Positions 51,116 through 59,823 of a stretch of 64,000 bases of DNA are shown here, piece after piece (positions within the stretch are counted from its first letter, which is position 1; every line of letters begins with the position of its first letter). This DNA comes from Acidimicrobiia bacterium (GTDB taxonomy: Bacteria; Actinomycetota; Acidimicrobiia; IMCC26256; PALSA-610). Below the pieces are notes generated by a model, which had not been told where the DNA came from, made no database searches, and was given only the letters and a program-made list of their open reading frames with translations. The position numbers and the translations under genes are program-made. The stretch spans positions 62,001-126,000 of the forward strand of contig DATBAK010000010.1 in assembly GCA_036271555.1 (NCBI GenBank), read 5' to 3'.

Positions 51116-51772
51116 GTGGACGACACTTCGGCATCTCACCGGGGCCGCCGCGTGCTCGAAGCTGATCCGCACATCATCCGCACCGCGGCGACCGGCGACC
51201 ACCGCGCGTTCGAGATCATCGTCCGCACCTACCAGGAGCCGGTCGTGCGGTTCCTCGCGCATCTCCTCAGCGACCGCGTCCTCGCCGACGACGTCGCGCA
51301 GGAGACGTTCCTGCGCTGCTATCAGAAGCTCGATCACTACTCGTTCGAGGGTCGCTTCTCGACGTGGCTGCTGCGAGTCGCGCACAACGCCGGCATCGAC
51401 GCGATCCGGAGTCGCGTGCGCCGGGAGCGACTCGACGGCGCGGGAACGATCGTGAGCGCGACCGACCCGGTGCTGCGCGCGGAGCTCGTCGCCGCGCTCG
51501 GGACGCTGCCGGTGCGGCTGCGTGAGCCGCTGCTGCTCGTCGAGGTCACGGGTCTCCGCTACCGCGAGGCCGCGGAGGTGCTCGGTATTCCCGAAGGGAC
51601 GGTCAAGAGTCGCGTGGCCCACGCGCGCTCACGGCTCGCGCGGTGGTTCCGCGCGGGCGACGAGTCGAGACCCGGGGCCGGCGAGCGGTCGGGTCGCAAC
51701 GATGTCGAAGCGCCGTATCGCGACGAGCGAGGACGCGACGATGGAAAGGGGGCGAGCGGTGCGGTGTCGTGA
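51116..51772 (+). CDS. ECF RNA polymerase sigma factor
   Basis: A 218-residue sigma-70 family protein. Region 2: IVRTYQEPVVRFLAHLLSD, VLADDVAQETFLRCYQKLDH and FSTWLLRVAHNAGIDAIRSR. Region 4: LGTLPVRLREPLLLVEVTGL then REAAEVLGIPEGTVKSRVAH, the recognition helices. A charged tail follows. GTG 51116 is used; GTG 51152 would start just before the conserved core. The stop overlaps the anti-sigma gene by 14 bases, so the pair is coupled. Confidence 0.88.
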   Translation: MDDTSASHRGRRVLEADPHIIRTAATGDHRAFEIIVRTYQEPVVRFLAHLLSDRVLADDVAQETFLRCYQKLDHYSFEGRFSTWLLRVAHNAGIDAIRSRVRRERLDGAGTIVSATDPVLRAELVAALGTLPVRLREPLLLVEVTGLRYREAAEVLGIPEGTVKSRVAHARSRLARWFRAGDESRPGAGERSGRNDVEAPYRDERGRDDGKGASGAVS

Positions 51773-53132
51773 CGCAACGCCGCTGCTGTCGGCCGCGCTC
51801 GACGACGAGCTCGCGCCCGACGAACGGCAGGCGCTCACCGTGCACGTCGCGACGTGCGCGCGCTGCCACGACGAACAGCGCGCCTACGAGCGCCTCCGCG
51901 CGCAGCTGCGGGTCGGCGAGCCGATCGCCGTCGACCTGGTGCCTGCGCTCCGCGCGCAGCTCGACGACCGCCACGTGCTGGTCGACCTCGAGCCCGAGCG
52001 GGCGACCCGTCGACCCCGCCGCGCGCGCGTCGCCGGTGTGATCGCGCTGGTTGCGGCACTCATCGCCGCGCTCGTCGTGGTCGTGCGCCGACCCGCGCCC
52101 GTCCGTGTCGCCACGAGACCCGCGCCGGTGATCCCGCAACTGCGCGCTCCCGGTACGGCGTCGCTGCTGCTCGCGTGGACGACGGGGGGACTGCCGGCGG
52201 ACGCGACCGCGCGCACTCGCGCGATCGTCGGCGTGCGCGCGGTCACGGAAGTGCGCGGCACCGAGCTCCTGCTCACGGGCGAACACGACGCCGACGGCCA
52301 CGCGCGCCTCCACCTGCCCGCCGGCGCGACCATCCCGCTCGACGCGCTCGCGATCGATCCCGCGACCTACGCGCGCGACGTGCCCGGCAAGGCCGCGGCC
52401 GTGGTGCGCGCCCTCCCGCCCGACGGCGCGCTGCTCGGCGCGACCTCGGCGCGGCTGCGCGGGATCGGCGTCGGCGGCACGCTCACGTTCGGCGGCACGA
52501 CGCTGCGCGTCACCGGAGTGGTCGCCGATTCCCTCGTCGGCGCCGCGGAGATCGTCGTGCGCGACGACGGTCCGATGGCGGTTCCGACGCCGCGGTTCCT
52601 GTTGGTCGCGTACCGCGGCGATCGCTCGGACCTCGAGACCGCGATCCGCGTCGCACTGCAGCAGCCGGTCCGGTTCCGCGCGCCGGGAGAGACGCCCTAC
52701 CTTCGCCAGGGCGACGCGGTGCTGCCGCAGGCGATCGTGAAGGCCCGCTTCGGCGAGTTCTGGTATCGCCGCGCCGGCGACGGCCTCGTGACCATCGATC
52801 CCGCATGGATCGCGCGCAACATCGTGACGATCGACGTGACCGGCCTCGGCCCTATCCGCGTCAACCGGGGCATCGCCTCCGCATTGAAGACCGCGCTCGA
52901 CGACGCCGGCCTGCACTCGACGACATCGCCCGTCGGCTTCGAGGCGGAGCCGCTCACGGCGCGTCTCGAGTTGTCGCGCCACACCTGGGGGATCGGCATC
53001 GCGCTCCCGGGCGCCGCGACGAGCCGCCCCGCGACGATCGCCGCCCTCGCACGAGCCGGATTCCGCTGGGGCGGGCTATGGCTGAACCGCAGCCCCGACT
53101 ACTTCGAATGGGTCGGCAGCGCGACACCCTGA
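51759..53132 (+). CDS. anti-sigma factor with zinc finger and M15-peptidase-like exported domain
   Basis: A 457-residue membrane regulator. The cytoplasmic zf-HC2 domain (ALDDELAPDERQALTVHV, then ATCARCHDEQ, with H-x3-C-x2-C) should hold the sigma factor. A membrane helix (AGVIALVAALIAALVVVV) follows, then about 330 exported residues. The end of the exported part looks like M15 D,D-/L,D-peptidases: ELSRHTWGIGIALPGAA corresponds to the S-x-H-x-x-G-x-A-x-D motif and FRWGGLWLNRSPDYFEWVG to the WGGdW...HFE motif. The Asp is Leu and the second His is Tyr, so peptidase activity is probably lost and the domain may sense peptidoglycan. GTG 51759 has AAGGGGG before it; ATG 51741 is an alternative. Confidence 0.82.
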   Translation: MRCRDATPLLSAALDDELAPDERQALTVHVATCARCHDEQRAYERLRAQLRVGEPIAVDLVPALRAQLDDRHVLVDLEPERATRRPRRARVAGVIALVAALIAALVVVVRRPAPVRVATRPAPVIPQLRAPGTASLLLAWTTGGLPADATARTRAIVGVRAVTEVRGTELLLTGEHDADGHARLHLPAGATIPLDALAIDPATYARDVPGKAAAVVRALPPDGALLGATSARLRGIGVGGTLTFGGTTLRVTGVVADSLVGAAEIVVRDDGPMAVPTPRFLLVAYRGDRSDLETAIRVALQQPVRFRAPGETPYLRQGDAVLPQAIVKARFGEFWYRRAGDGLVTIDPAWIARNIVTIDVTGLGPIRVNRGIASALKTALDDAGLHSTTSPVGFEAEPLTARLELSRHTWGIGIALPGAATSRPATIAALARAGFRWGGLWLNRSPDYFEWVGSATP

Positions 53133-53199
53133 CGCACAGTTCCCGCAGGAACGGCCGGGTCGCCTCGCGGGCCGGCCGCCCCGGAGCCTGAGGCGTCAG

Positions 53200-53220
53200 G
53201 AGCGGCGAGCGGAGCGAGCG
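53200..53220 (+). repeat. dispersed intergenic repeat, copy A
   Basis: GAGCGGCGAGCGGAGCGAGC plus a final G. It lies in the gap between the anti-sigma gene and engB. Other copies are at 55799-55818 (plus), 58494-58513 (minus) and, partially, 36134-36150 (minus). Confidence 0.65.
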
Positions 53221-53226
53221 CGACCA

Positions 53227-53814
53227 TCAAGCATCGAGCCACAGGCGCACGAGGTCGCGAAGCCGATCGATCCCCGTCTGCTTCACCGCGCTCACCCACA
53301 CCACGTCGCCGGGGTCGAGCATGCACCCCTGCGCGAGCTCACGCCGGCGCTTGTCGCGCTTCGCGGGTCGCACCTTGTCGTGCTTCGTCGCGACCACCGT
53401 GTGGGGGAGCGCGTTCTCGCGCAGCCAGTCGAGCATCTGCACGTCGAGCTTCGTCGGCCCGATCTCGCCGTCGACGAGCACGAGCACCATCGTGAGCCCG
53501 TCGCGTTCGACGAGGTAGCGCTCGATCATCGGCTGCCATGCGGCGCGCGTCGTCTTCGACGTCGCCGCGTATCCGTAGCCGGGACAGTCGACCATCGTGC
53601 GGGTGCCGTCGCCGCCGAGCGCGAACAGGTTGAGCGTCTGCGTGCGGCCGGGCGTCTTCGACGTGTGCGCGAGGTGCTTGCGTCCCGAGACCGCGTTCAG
53701 GAGCGACGACTTCCCGACGTTCGATCGGCCGACGACCGCGAGCTCGCAGCGGGTACCGGGCAGCTGATCGACCGCCGTGGCGGAGCGGACGTACTCGAAT
53801 TCGAGGCGTGCCAT
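53227..53814 (-). CDS. engB: GTP-binding protein EngB/YsxC (ribosome assembly)
   Basis: A 195-residue small GTPase of the TrmE-Era-EngA-EngB group. G1 is VVGRSNVGKSSLLNAVSG; the switch region is LAHTSKTPGRTQTLNLFALG; G3 is DCPGYGYAATSK; G4 is VVATKHDKVRP; G5 follows as VVWVSAVKQTG. Length and order are standard for EngB, needed for large ribosomal-subunit maturation. ATG 53814 lies four bases after the end of the corA gene on the same strand, so they are co-transcribed. Confidence 0.93.
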   Translation of the reverse strand: MARLEFEYVRSATAVDQLPGTRCELAVVGRSNVGKSSLLNAVSGRKHLAHTSKTPGRTQTLNLFALGGDGTRTMVDCPGYGYAATSKTTRAAWQPMIERYLVERDGLTMVLVLVDGEIGPTKLDVQMLDWLRENALPHTVVATKHDKVRPAKRDKRRRELAQGCMLDPGDVVWVSAVKQTGIDRLRDLVRLWLDA

Positions 53815-53818
53815 CTGC

Positions 53819-54727
53819 CTATATCCATTGCTTGCGGCGGAAGTACCAGAGCTGGACGAGGGTGGTCGTGACGATCAGCAGCCACGAGAAGCCGTAGCCC
53901 TGCGCCCACCCGAGCTCGGGGATGTGCTTGAAGTTCTGGCCGTACAGCCCGACGATGAACGTCGGCAGCAGCAGGATCGACGCGACCGCGGTCAGCCGCT
54001 TCATCACCTCGTTTTGATCGTTCGAGATCTTCGACTGGTGGTAGTCGCGCACACCGGCGATGAGGTCGCGCGCCGACTCGAGACCGTCGTTCGCGCGCAG
54101 CAGCTTGTCGTAGGTGTCGCCGAAGTGGAGCTCGACGTCGCGGGCGAACAGCTCACCGTCGTCGAGCTCGACGCGGTCGTCGACGACGCGTCGCGCCGCG
54201 TCACGCGTCGGCGCGAGCGTCTTGCGGATGTGCAGCAGGTCGTGGCGCAGGTCGGAGAGCCGGTGCCGTACGACGTTGTTGCTCCACTCCTCGACGTGGT
54301 CCTCGAGCTCGTCGACCTCGTCGTGCAGATCGTCGACGAGGTCGAGGAAGGCCTCGGCGACCTGGTCGAAGATGCGGTACGCGAGCATCCCCGCGGTGAG
54401 CTGGCCGTGCCCTTCGGAGCGAACGTCGGAGAGGTCGATCGGCTCGCCGCGTTCGGGCGTCTTGCGCACCGTGAGCACCAGCGCCTCGGTGAGGACGAGG
54501 TCGATCTCCTGGTAGTAGACGCGGTCCTCGGTGGGCACCTCCACCGGCACGAGCAGGATGCCGAACACGTAGTTGCCGTGGCTCTCGAGCTTCGGGCGGG
54601 GGTCGTCGGCGTGCACCGCAGGCGCGGTCAGGTTGTCGAGCGCGAGCGGATGGAGCCGGCCGTCGAAGTGCGCGCGCAGGGTCGCTTCGTCGGGATCGAG
54701 GAGATCGACCCATTCCACCGATGCCAT
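53819..54727 (-). CDS. corA: CorA-family divalent cation transporter, GQN variant
   Basis: A 302-residue magnesium/cobalt-type channel. A large cytoplasmic N-terminal domain (VEWVDLLDPDEATLRAHFDG, GNYVFGILLVPVE, LVLTEALVLTVRKTPERGEP) is followed by long helices (FLDLVDDLHDEVDELEDHVE, DLRHDLLHIRKTLAPTRDAA) and two C-terminal membrane helices (LTAVASILLLPTFIVGLYG, and YGFSWLLIVTTTLVQLWYF). The pore loop normally reads GMN; here it is YGQNFKH, followed by the expected acidic PELGW. Magnesium is the likely cargo, but the changed Met could alter selectivity. Confidence 0.88.
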   Translation of the reverse strand: MASVEWVDLLDPDEATLRAHFDGRLHPLALDNLTAPAVHADDPRPKLESHGNYVFGILLVPVEVPTEDRVYYQEIDLVLTEALVLTVRKTPERGEPIDLSDVRSEGHGQLTAGMLAYRIFDQVAEAFLDLVDDLHDEVDELEDHVEEWSNNVVRHRLSDLRHDLLHIRKTLAPTRDAARRVVDDRVELDDGELFARDVELHFGDTYDKLLRANDGLESARDLIAGVRDYHQSKISNDQNEVMKRLTAVASILLLPTFIVGLYGQNFKHIPELGWAQGYGFSWLLIVTTTLVQLWYFRRKQWI

Positions 54728-54820
54728 GCCGTCACGCTAGATGGCCGGTGCCACGCGACCGCGTAGCATCCGAAGCGGGTCCGGACTGCGGGCCGGCAAG
54801 GCCGGGCCGGGAGGTATCGC

Positions 54821-55384
54821 ATGGTCAACCGCAATCCCGAGCACCTCCCCGAGACGATCGTCGGGATCTCGTTCGGCGACGTGTTCCGCGCGCAGGAGTT
54901 CCTCACCGCCGCGGCGCGGGTCGCGTCGAAGGGCGGGTTCGAGATCGTCGACGCGGTCATCGTCGTGAAGGACGTCGACGGACGCACGCACGTGCGCGAG
55001 ACGACCGACCCGACGCCCGGTCGCAGCGCGCTGTCGGGTGCGGTGTGGACGAGCCTCATCGGCTTCTTCGTCGGCGGGCCGGTCGGGTGGCTCGCGGGTG
55101 CCGCGGTGGGCGCGGGCGCGGGCGCGGTCACCGCGAAGGTGATGGACATCGGGATCTCCGACGAATGGGTGAAGTGGTTCCGCGATGTCGTGCAGCCCGG
55201 CACCGCGACCATCGTCCTCCTCGTGATCAAGCTCGAGCGCGACGCGCTGGCCGCCGAGCTCGAACGTTTCAGCGGCGCGGAGCTCGTGTACGCGAACCTC
55301 GACGACTCGACGGTCGAGCGGCTCAAGGCCGCGCTCGGCGACACGCACAGCGACGCTCCGGACGAGGCCGCACCGGCCCAATGA
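54821..55384 (+). CDS. DUF1269-like membrane protein
   Basis: A 187-residue protein. A N-terminal strand/helix region (IVGISFGDVFRAQEFLTAAA, FEIVDAVIVVKDVDGRTHVR) leads to a Gly-rich hydrophobic stretch (SLIGFFVGGPVGWLAGAAVG, AGAGAVTAK), then a soluble part (GTATIVLLVIKLERDAL, GAELVYANLDDSTVERLK). This order is that of the DUF1269/'predicted membrane protein' family. Function unknown. GGGAGG precedes the ATG by six bases. It is divergent from corA, and may be co-transcribed with the small protein at 55469. Confidence 0.72.
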   Translation: MVNRNPEHLPETIVGISFGDVFRAQEFLTAAARVASKGGFEIVDAVIVVKDVDGRTHVRETTDPTPGRSALSGAVWTSLIGFFVGGPVGWLAGAAVGAGAGAVTAKVMDIGISDEWVKWFRDVVQPGTATIVLLVIKLERDALAAELERFSGAELVYANLDDSTVERLKAALGDTHSDAPDEAAPAQ

Positions 55385-55468
55385 GCGCGAGGCGCAGACC
55401 GCCGGCGCGGTCAGCGGTGATCCAACTCGTCGCGCTCGGGATCGAGCGCCGAAGGTCGGAGCGGCCCA

Positions 55469-55774
55469 ATGAGCACTGAGGAGATGGAGACGCTCACTGA
55501 GGCGATCGACCGCCTCCGCGACGACGGCTACTCGCACGACTTCTTCGCGGTGACCGGCGGCAAGCTGCGGTGCCGGCAGTGCGGCAAGGAGATCGACGCG
55601 TCGACCCTCACGATCACCGACGTCGTGCGCTTCGAGGGCGAGTCGGATCCCGAAGATGAGAGCGTTCTCTACGGCCTCTCGTTCAACGGCGATCGCGCGG
55701 GTCTCTACAGCCCGCCCTACGGCGCGAGCGCGACGCCCGAGGACATCGCGGTGATCGGCGAGCTCGGGCAGTAG
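55469..55774 (+). CDS. small CxxC zinc-ribbon-type protein, unknown function
   Basis: A 101-residue acidic protein. The first half has ETLTEAIDRLRDDGYSHDFF and a CRQCGKEIDAS knuckle (Cys-x2-Cys), a possible metal site. The second half is SDPEDESVLYGLSFNGDRAG, then a tail with YSPPYGASATPEDIAVIGEL. Small proteins of this plan are common in actinobacteria and some are labelled phosphoribosylpyrophosphate synthetase-related; I cannot confirm that. It follows the DUF1269 gene by 84 bases on the same strand. Confidence 0.65.
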   Translation: MSTEEMETLTEAIDRLRDDGYSHDFFAVTGGKLRCRQCGKEIDASTLTITDVVRFEGESDPEDESVLYGLSFNGDRAGLYSPPYGASATPEDIAVIGELGQ

Positions 55775-55798
55775 CTCCACCAATAGCCGCAAGCGAAC

Positions 55799-55818
55799 GA
55801 GCGGCGAGCGGAGCGAGC
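55799..55818 (+). repeat. dispersed intergenic repeat, copy B
   Basis: Exact 20-base match to GAGCGGCGAGCGGAGCGAGC, continuing with AAGCGACCTCGCC. The extension is shared with the minus-strand copy at 36134. It lies between the small CxxC protein and the orphan permease gene. Confidence 0.65.
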
Positions 55819-55959
55819 AAGCGACCTCGCCGACTCCCATTCGGCGCCGGGTCGGGCGAGCCTGCGAGTCGGACCAGTAGACGTGTGGTGGTAGCACCCC
55901 ACGAGCGCGCCGGGCCGCCACCTTGGTCGCTCACCCTCGGAACGCGACACTGCGAGGCG

Positions 55960-58476
55960 ATGGGGCAGGTCGGGCGGTTCGCGTGGTACCGGTTCCGGAC
56001 CACGATCAGGCGGCGCGGGACGGGCTACGTCGCGCTGACCCTGCTGGTGGGATCGCTCGGTGGGCTCGCGTTGGCATCGGTCGCGGGTGCGCGCCGCACG
56101 CAGTCGTCGTATCCCGCGTTCTTCGCGAGCACGCATCCGTCCGACATGACGTTTCCGACTGCGCTCTACGGCCTCGACGGCGCGACATCCGGCTACGCGG
56201 CGTCGCGGCTGACTCGGATCGCGCACCTCCCGCACGTGCGGCACCTGGAGAGCTCGGCGCAACTCAACAACGCCGCGCTCGCGCCCGACGGGTCGGAGAT
56301 CGTGCCGAAGGGTCCGCTGCCGGCCAACTTCGAGGTCAGCACCGAGGCGAGCGTCGACGGCCTCGGCTTCGACCAGGACCGCGTGACGATCACGCAGGGC
56401 CGCGCCGCCGATCCTGCCCGCGCCGACGAGATGGTGATGTCGGCCGCGATCGCGAGACTCCTGCACTTCCACCTCGGCGAGGTCCTCCCGATGGGCTTCT
56501 ACACGAACGCGCAGGAGGCCGCGCCGGGCCCGAGCGGCGACGAGTGGCGCCCGCATCCGTACCGAACGGTCGCGATCCGGATCGTCGGCTTCGGCGTCCA
56601 GAACACCGCGATCGTCCAGGACGACGTCGACGCCCAGGCGTCGAACTTCGTGCTCTTCACGCCCGCGTTGACGCGCCGGCTGGTCGCGTGCTGCGCGTCG
56701 AGCACCACCACTGCGGCCGTGCTCGATCACGGCGCGCGCGACAGCGCGACCGTCGAGTCGGAGCTCGCGCGCATCAACCCGGTCCTCGCGACGCACGTCA
56801 CGGTGTCGTCGGGCGCGATCGCAAAGGCCGAACGGGCGGTGGAACCGGAATCGATCGCGCTCGCGGTGTTCGGCGGGATCGCCGCCCTCACGGTGCTCGT
56901 GCTCGCGACCCAGGCCATCGCCCGGCTCCTGCGCGTCGACCGCGAGGAGCTCGACACCGTTCGCGCGCTGGGTGCGACACCGGCGATGACGGCGACGTCC
57001 GCGCTCGTGGGCGCGCTCGGCGCAATCACGGGTGGCGTGGTGGTGGCCGGGCTCGTGGCGCTCGCGCTGTCACCGCTCGCGCCGTTCGGTCCCGCGCGTC
57101 ACGTGTACCCGCATCGCGGGATCACCCTCGACGCGACCGTGGTCGGCTTCGGCATGCTCGTGCTGCTCGGGTTCCTCGGCGTCGCGGCCGCGCTCCTGGC
57201 CGCGCGCGACGCCGTGCACCACGCAATGGCCGAAGGATCGCGCCGGCGGCGGGCGTCGTGGACGGCCGGCGCGTCGTACCTGCCGACGCCCGCGCTCACC
57301 GGAGTGCGCTTCGCGCTCGATCCCGGGCGCCGGCGCCGCGACGTACCCGTCCGCTCGGCCGTCGTCGGCACCGCGCTCGCGATCGCAGTCGTCGTCGGCA
57401 CGCTGACCTTCGGCGCGAGCCTGCACGTCCTCGTGTCGCGACCCGCGCTGTACGGGTGGAACTGGAACGACGAGCTGAGCGGGGGTGGGGGAGTCGGAGC
57501 GGTCCCGCGCGCGCAGGCCGAGTCGGCGCTCCGGCGCGACCACGACCTCGCCGCGTGGAGCGGCGTCTATTTCAGCACCGCGCGCATCCAAGGTCTGACC
57601 GTGCCGCTGATCGGCGCAACGCCCGGCGCCGCGGTCGCACCGCCGCTGCTCTCGGGTCGGGGCCTCGAACGCGCGAACGAGATCGTGCTCGGCGCGACGA
57701 CGCTCGCCGAGCTCCACCGCCAGGTCGGCGACACGGTCGAGGTCGACACCGGCGCTCGCGCACCGACGCGGCTCACGATCGCGGGGACTGCGAGCCTGCC
57801 GGCGATCGGCGGCAGCGGCGCGGGGAGCGCGCATCTCGAGATGGGCACCGGCGCGGTGCTCGACGCGTCGCTCCTTCCCGAGGGGCTCCGCAATGCCGCG
57901 GGCAACCGACCCAAAGGACCCAACGCGATCTTCGTGCGCTTCCGACCCGGCGTGAACCGCGCGGCCGCGGTGCGCGGGCTCGACCGGATCGCGGACTCGT
58001 TGAGCCTCCCGACGAACTGGGGCGTGACGGTGACGCCCGTGCAGCACCCTGCCGAGATCTCCAACGACCGATCGATCGACGGCACACCGCTCGTGCTCGG
58101 TGGCGCGCTCGCGCTCGGCGCGCTGTTCGCGTTGGGGCTCACGCTCGTCGCGTCGGTCCGGAGCCGTCGGTACGACCTCGCGTTGCTGAAGACGTTCGGC
58201 TTCACGCGCCGGCAGCTCGCCGCGGTCGTCGCGTGGCAGGCGACCACGGCGGTGTTGATCGGGGTCGTCGTCGGCGTGCCCGTCGGGATCATCGCGGGAC
58301 GCTCGTTGTGGGAGCTGTTCGCGCGCGAGATCCACGCGGTCCCGCGCCCGAGTGTTCCGACCGGCGCGATCTTCGTGATCGCGTTGGGTGCGTTGCTGCT
58401 CGCGAACCTCGTCGCCGCCGTTCCCGGACGCCACGCCGCGCGCACGCGGATCACCACCCTGCTGCGCGGAGACTGA
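55960..58476 (+). CDS. FtsX-like ABC permease without an adjacent ATPase
   Basis: An 838-residue membrane protein. A first helix (GYVALTLLVGSLGGLALASV) is followed by a large exported region (SSYPAFFASTHPSDMTF, VTITQGRAADPARADEMVMS, RIVGFGVQNTAIVQDD), then helices around ESIALAVFGGIAALTVLVLA, GALGAITGGVVVAGLVALAL and VVGFGMLVLLGFLGVAAALL. A second helical and exported set follows, ending LVLGGALALGALFALGLTLV, AAVVAWQATTAVLIGVVVGV and IFVIALGALLLANLVAAVPG. The loop YDLALLKTFGFTRRQLAAVV is a typical FtsX/MacB transmission helix. No ATP-binding partner lies nearby, unlike the related permease at 38625. ATG 55960 is used; a GTG at 55885 is possible. Confidence 0.8.
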   Translation: MGQVGRFAWYRFRTTIRRRGTGYVALTLLVGSLGGLALASVAGARRTQSSYPAFFASTHPSDMTFPTALYGLDGATSGYAASRLTRIAHLPHVRHLESSAQLNNAALAPDGSEIVPKGPLPANFEVSTEASVDGLGFDQDRVTITQGRAADPARADEMVMSAAIARLLHFHLGEVLPMGFYTNAQEAAPGPSGDEWRPHPYRTVAIRIVGFGVQNTAIVQDDVDAQASNFVLFTPALTRRLVACCASSTTTAAVLDHGARDSATVESELARINPVLATHVTVSSGAIAKAERAVEPESIALAVFGGIAALTVLVLATQAIARLLRVDREELDTVRALGATPAMTATSALVGALGAITGGVVVAGLVALALSPLAPFGPARHVYPHRGITLDATVVGFGMLVLLGFLGVAAALLAARDAVHHAMAEGSRRRRASWTAGASYLPTPALTGVRFALDPGRRRRDVPVRSAVVGTALAIAVVVGTLTFGASLHVLVSRPALYGWNWNDELSGGGGVGAVPRAQAESALRRDHDLAAWSGVYFSTARIQGLTVPLIGATPGAAVAPPLLSGRGLERANEIVLGATTLAELHRQVGDTVEVDTGARAPTRLTIAGTASLPAIGGSGAGSAHLEMGTGAVLDASLLPEGLRNAAGNRPKGPNAIFVRFRPGVNRAAAVRGLDRIADSLSLPTNWGVTVTPVQHPAEISNDRSIDGTPLVLGGALALGALFALGLTLVASVRSRRYDLALLKTFGFTRRQLAAVVAWQATTAVLIGVVVGVPVGIIAGRSLWELFAREIHAVPRPSVPTGAIFVIALGALLLANLVAAVPGRHAARTRITTLLRGD

Positions 58477-58493
58477 CTGTCCTTACCGGTCGG

Positions 58494-58513
58494 GCTCGCT
58501 CCGCTCGCCGCTC
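58494..58513 (-). repeat. dispersed intergenic repeat, copy C
   Basis: The reverse complement of the 20-base GAGCGGCGAGCGGAGCGAGC, exact, in the 43-base gap between the convergent permease and trpB2 genes. Confidence 0.65.
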
Positions 58514-58519
58514 GTGTGC

Positions 58520-59770
58520 CTACACGTCCATGAGGCGGTCGTGGTTGAAGTCGTCGTAGGCGGCGAGGTCGAGCAGTCCGTGACCGGAGTAGTTGAAGAG
58601 GATCACCTTCTCCTCGCCCGATTCCTTGCACGCGAGCGCCTCGTCGATCGCGGCGCGGATGCCGTGCCCGGTCTCGGGCGCGGCGATCCTTCCCTCGACC
58701 TTCGCGAACAGCGCGGCGGCTTCGAACGTCTTCGACTGCGGGTACGCGACCGCGTCCATGCGCCCGCACTTCACGAGGAGCGAGATGATCGGCGCGTCCC
58801 CGTGGTAGCGCAGACCGCCGGCGTGGATCGTCGGCGGCATGAAGTCCTTGCCGAGCGTGTACATCGGCAGCAACGGCGTCATGCCCGCGGTGTCGCCGAA
58901 GTCGTAGTCGAACTGGCCCGACGTGAGAGTCGCGCAGCTGGTCGGCTCGACCGCGAGGAGGCGTACGCGCGCGTCCTCCATGAACGGCAGCGCGATGCCG
59001 CCGAGGTTCGAGCCACCGCCGCACGGTGCGATCACGACGTCGGGATGCGATTCGCCCGCCATCGCGAGCTGTTCCTTCGCTTCGAGCCCGATGACGGTCT
59101 GGTGCAGGAGCACGTGGTTGAGCACCGAGCCGAGTGAGTAGTGCGTGTCGTCACGGCTCGCGGCGTCGGCGACCGCGTCGGAGATCGCGAGTCCGAGCGA
59201 GCCGGGGCTCGAGGTGTCGGCAACGGGCGACGGCACGCACTCCGCGCCCCACGTCTCCATCATCACGCGCCGGTACGGCTTCGACTCGAAGCTGCTCCGC
59301 ACCATGTACACCTTGCACTCGATGTCGAACTGCGCGCACGCGAAGCTCAGCGCGGTGCCCCACTGGCCGGCACCGGTCTCGGTCGCCAGTCGCTTCGTTC
59401 CTTCCTGCGCGTTGTAGTACGCCTGCGCGACGGCCGTGTTCGGCTTGTGCGATCCCGCGGGCGACACCGACTCGTCCTTGAAGTAGATGCGCGCGGGTGT
59501 GCCGAGCGCGCGTTCGAGCGCCTCGGCGCGCACGAGCGGCGTCGGGCGCCAGAGCCGCAGCACGTCGAGCACGCCGCCGGGGATGTCGATCGTGAGCGCG
59601 CCGCTCACCTCTTGCTCGATGAGCCCCATCGGGAACAGCGGCGCGAGATCGGCGGGTCCGATCGGCTCACGCGTCCCCGGATGCAACGGCGGCTGCATCG
59701 GCTCGGGCAGGCGCGGGACGGCGTTGAACCACGCGGTCGGCATCTTCTCGAACGGCAGGTTGAAGCGCAT
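58520..59770 (-). CDS. trpB2: tryptophan synthase beta chain-like protein, TrpB2 type
   Basis: A 416-residue fold-type II PLP enzyme. The long N-terminus ([40 protein letters not shown]) marks the TrpB2 branch, which often lacks a TrpA partner. The PLP Lys is in [36 protein letters not shown], the phosphate-binding [17 protein letters not shown], and [16 protein letters not shown] are conserved beta-subunit motifs. It should make tryptophan from indole and serine, or act on a related substrate. ATG 59770 has GGAGG six bases upstream. No trpA or other trp gene is in view. Confidence 0.9.
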   Translation of the reverse strand: MRFNLPFEKMPTAWFNAVPRLPEPMQPPLHPGTREPIGPADLAPLFPMGLIEQEVSGALTIDIPGGVLDVLRLWRPTPLVRAEALERALGTPARIYFKDESVSPAGSHKPNTAVAQAYYNAQEGTKRLATETGAGQWGTALSFACAQFDIECKVYMVRSSFESKPYRRVMMETWGAECVPSPVADTSSPGSLGLAISDAVADAASRDDTHYSLGSVLNHVLLHQTVIGLEAKEQLAMAGESHPDVVIAPCGGGSNLGGIALPFMEDARVRLLAVEPTSCATLTSGQFDYDFGDTAGMTPLLPMYTLGKDFMPPTIHAGGLRYHGDAPIISLLVKCGRMDAVAYPQSKTFEAAALFAKVEGRIAAPETGHGIRAAIDEALACKESGEEKVILFNYSGHGLLDLAAYDDFNHDRLMDV

Positions 59771-59823
59771 GGCGACCTCCGGGGTGACGGCGCGGCGACG
59801 GTACCGCCGGAGCCCCGACCCGA

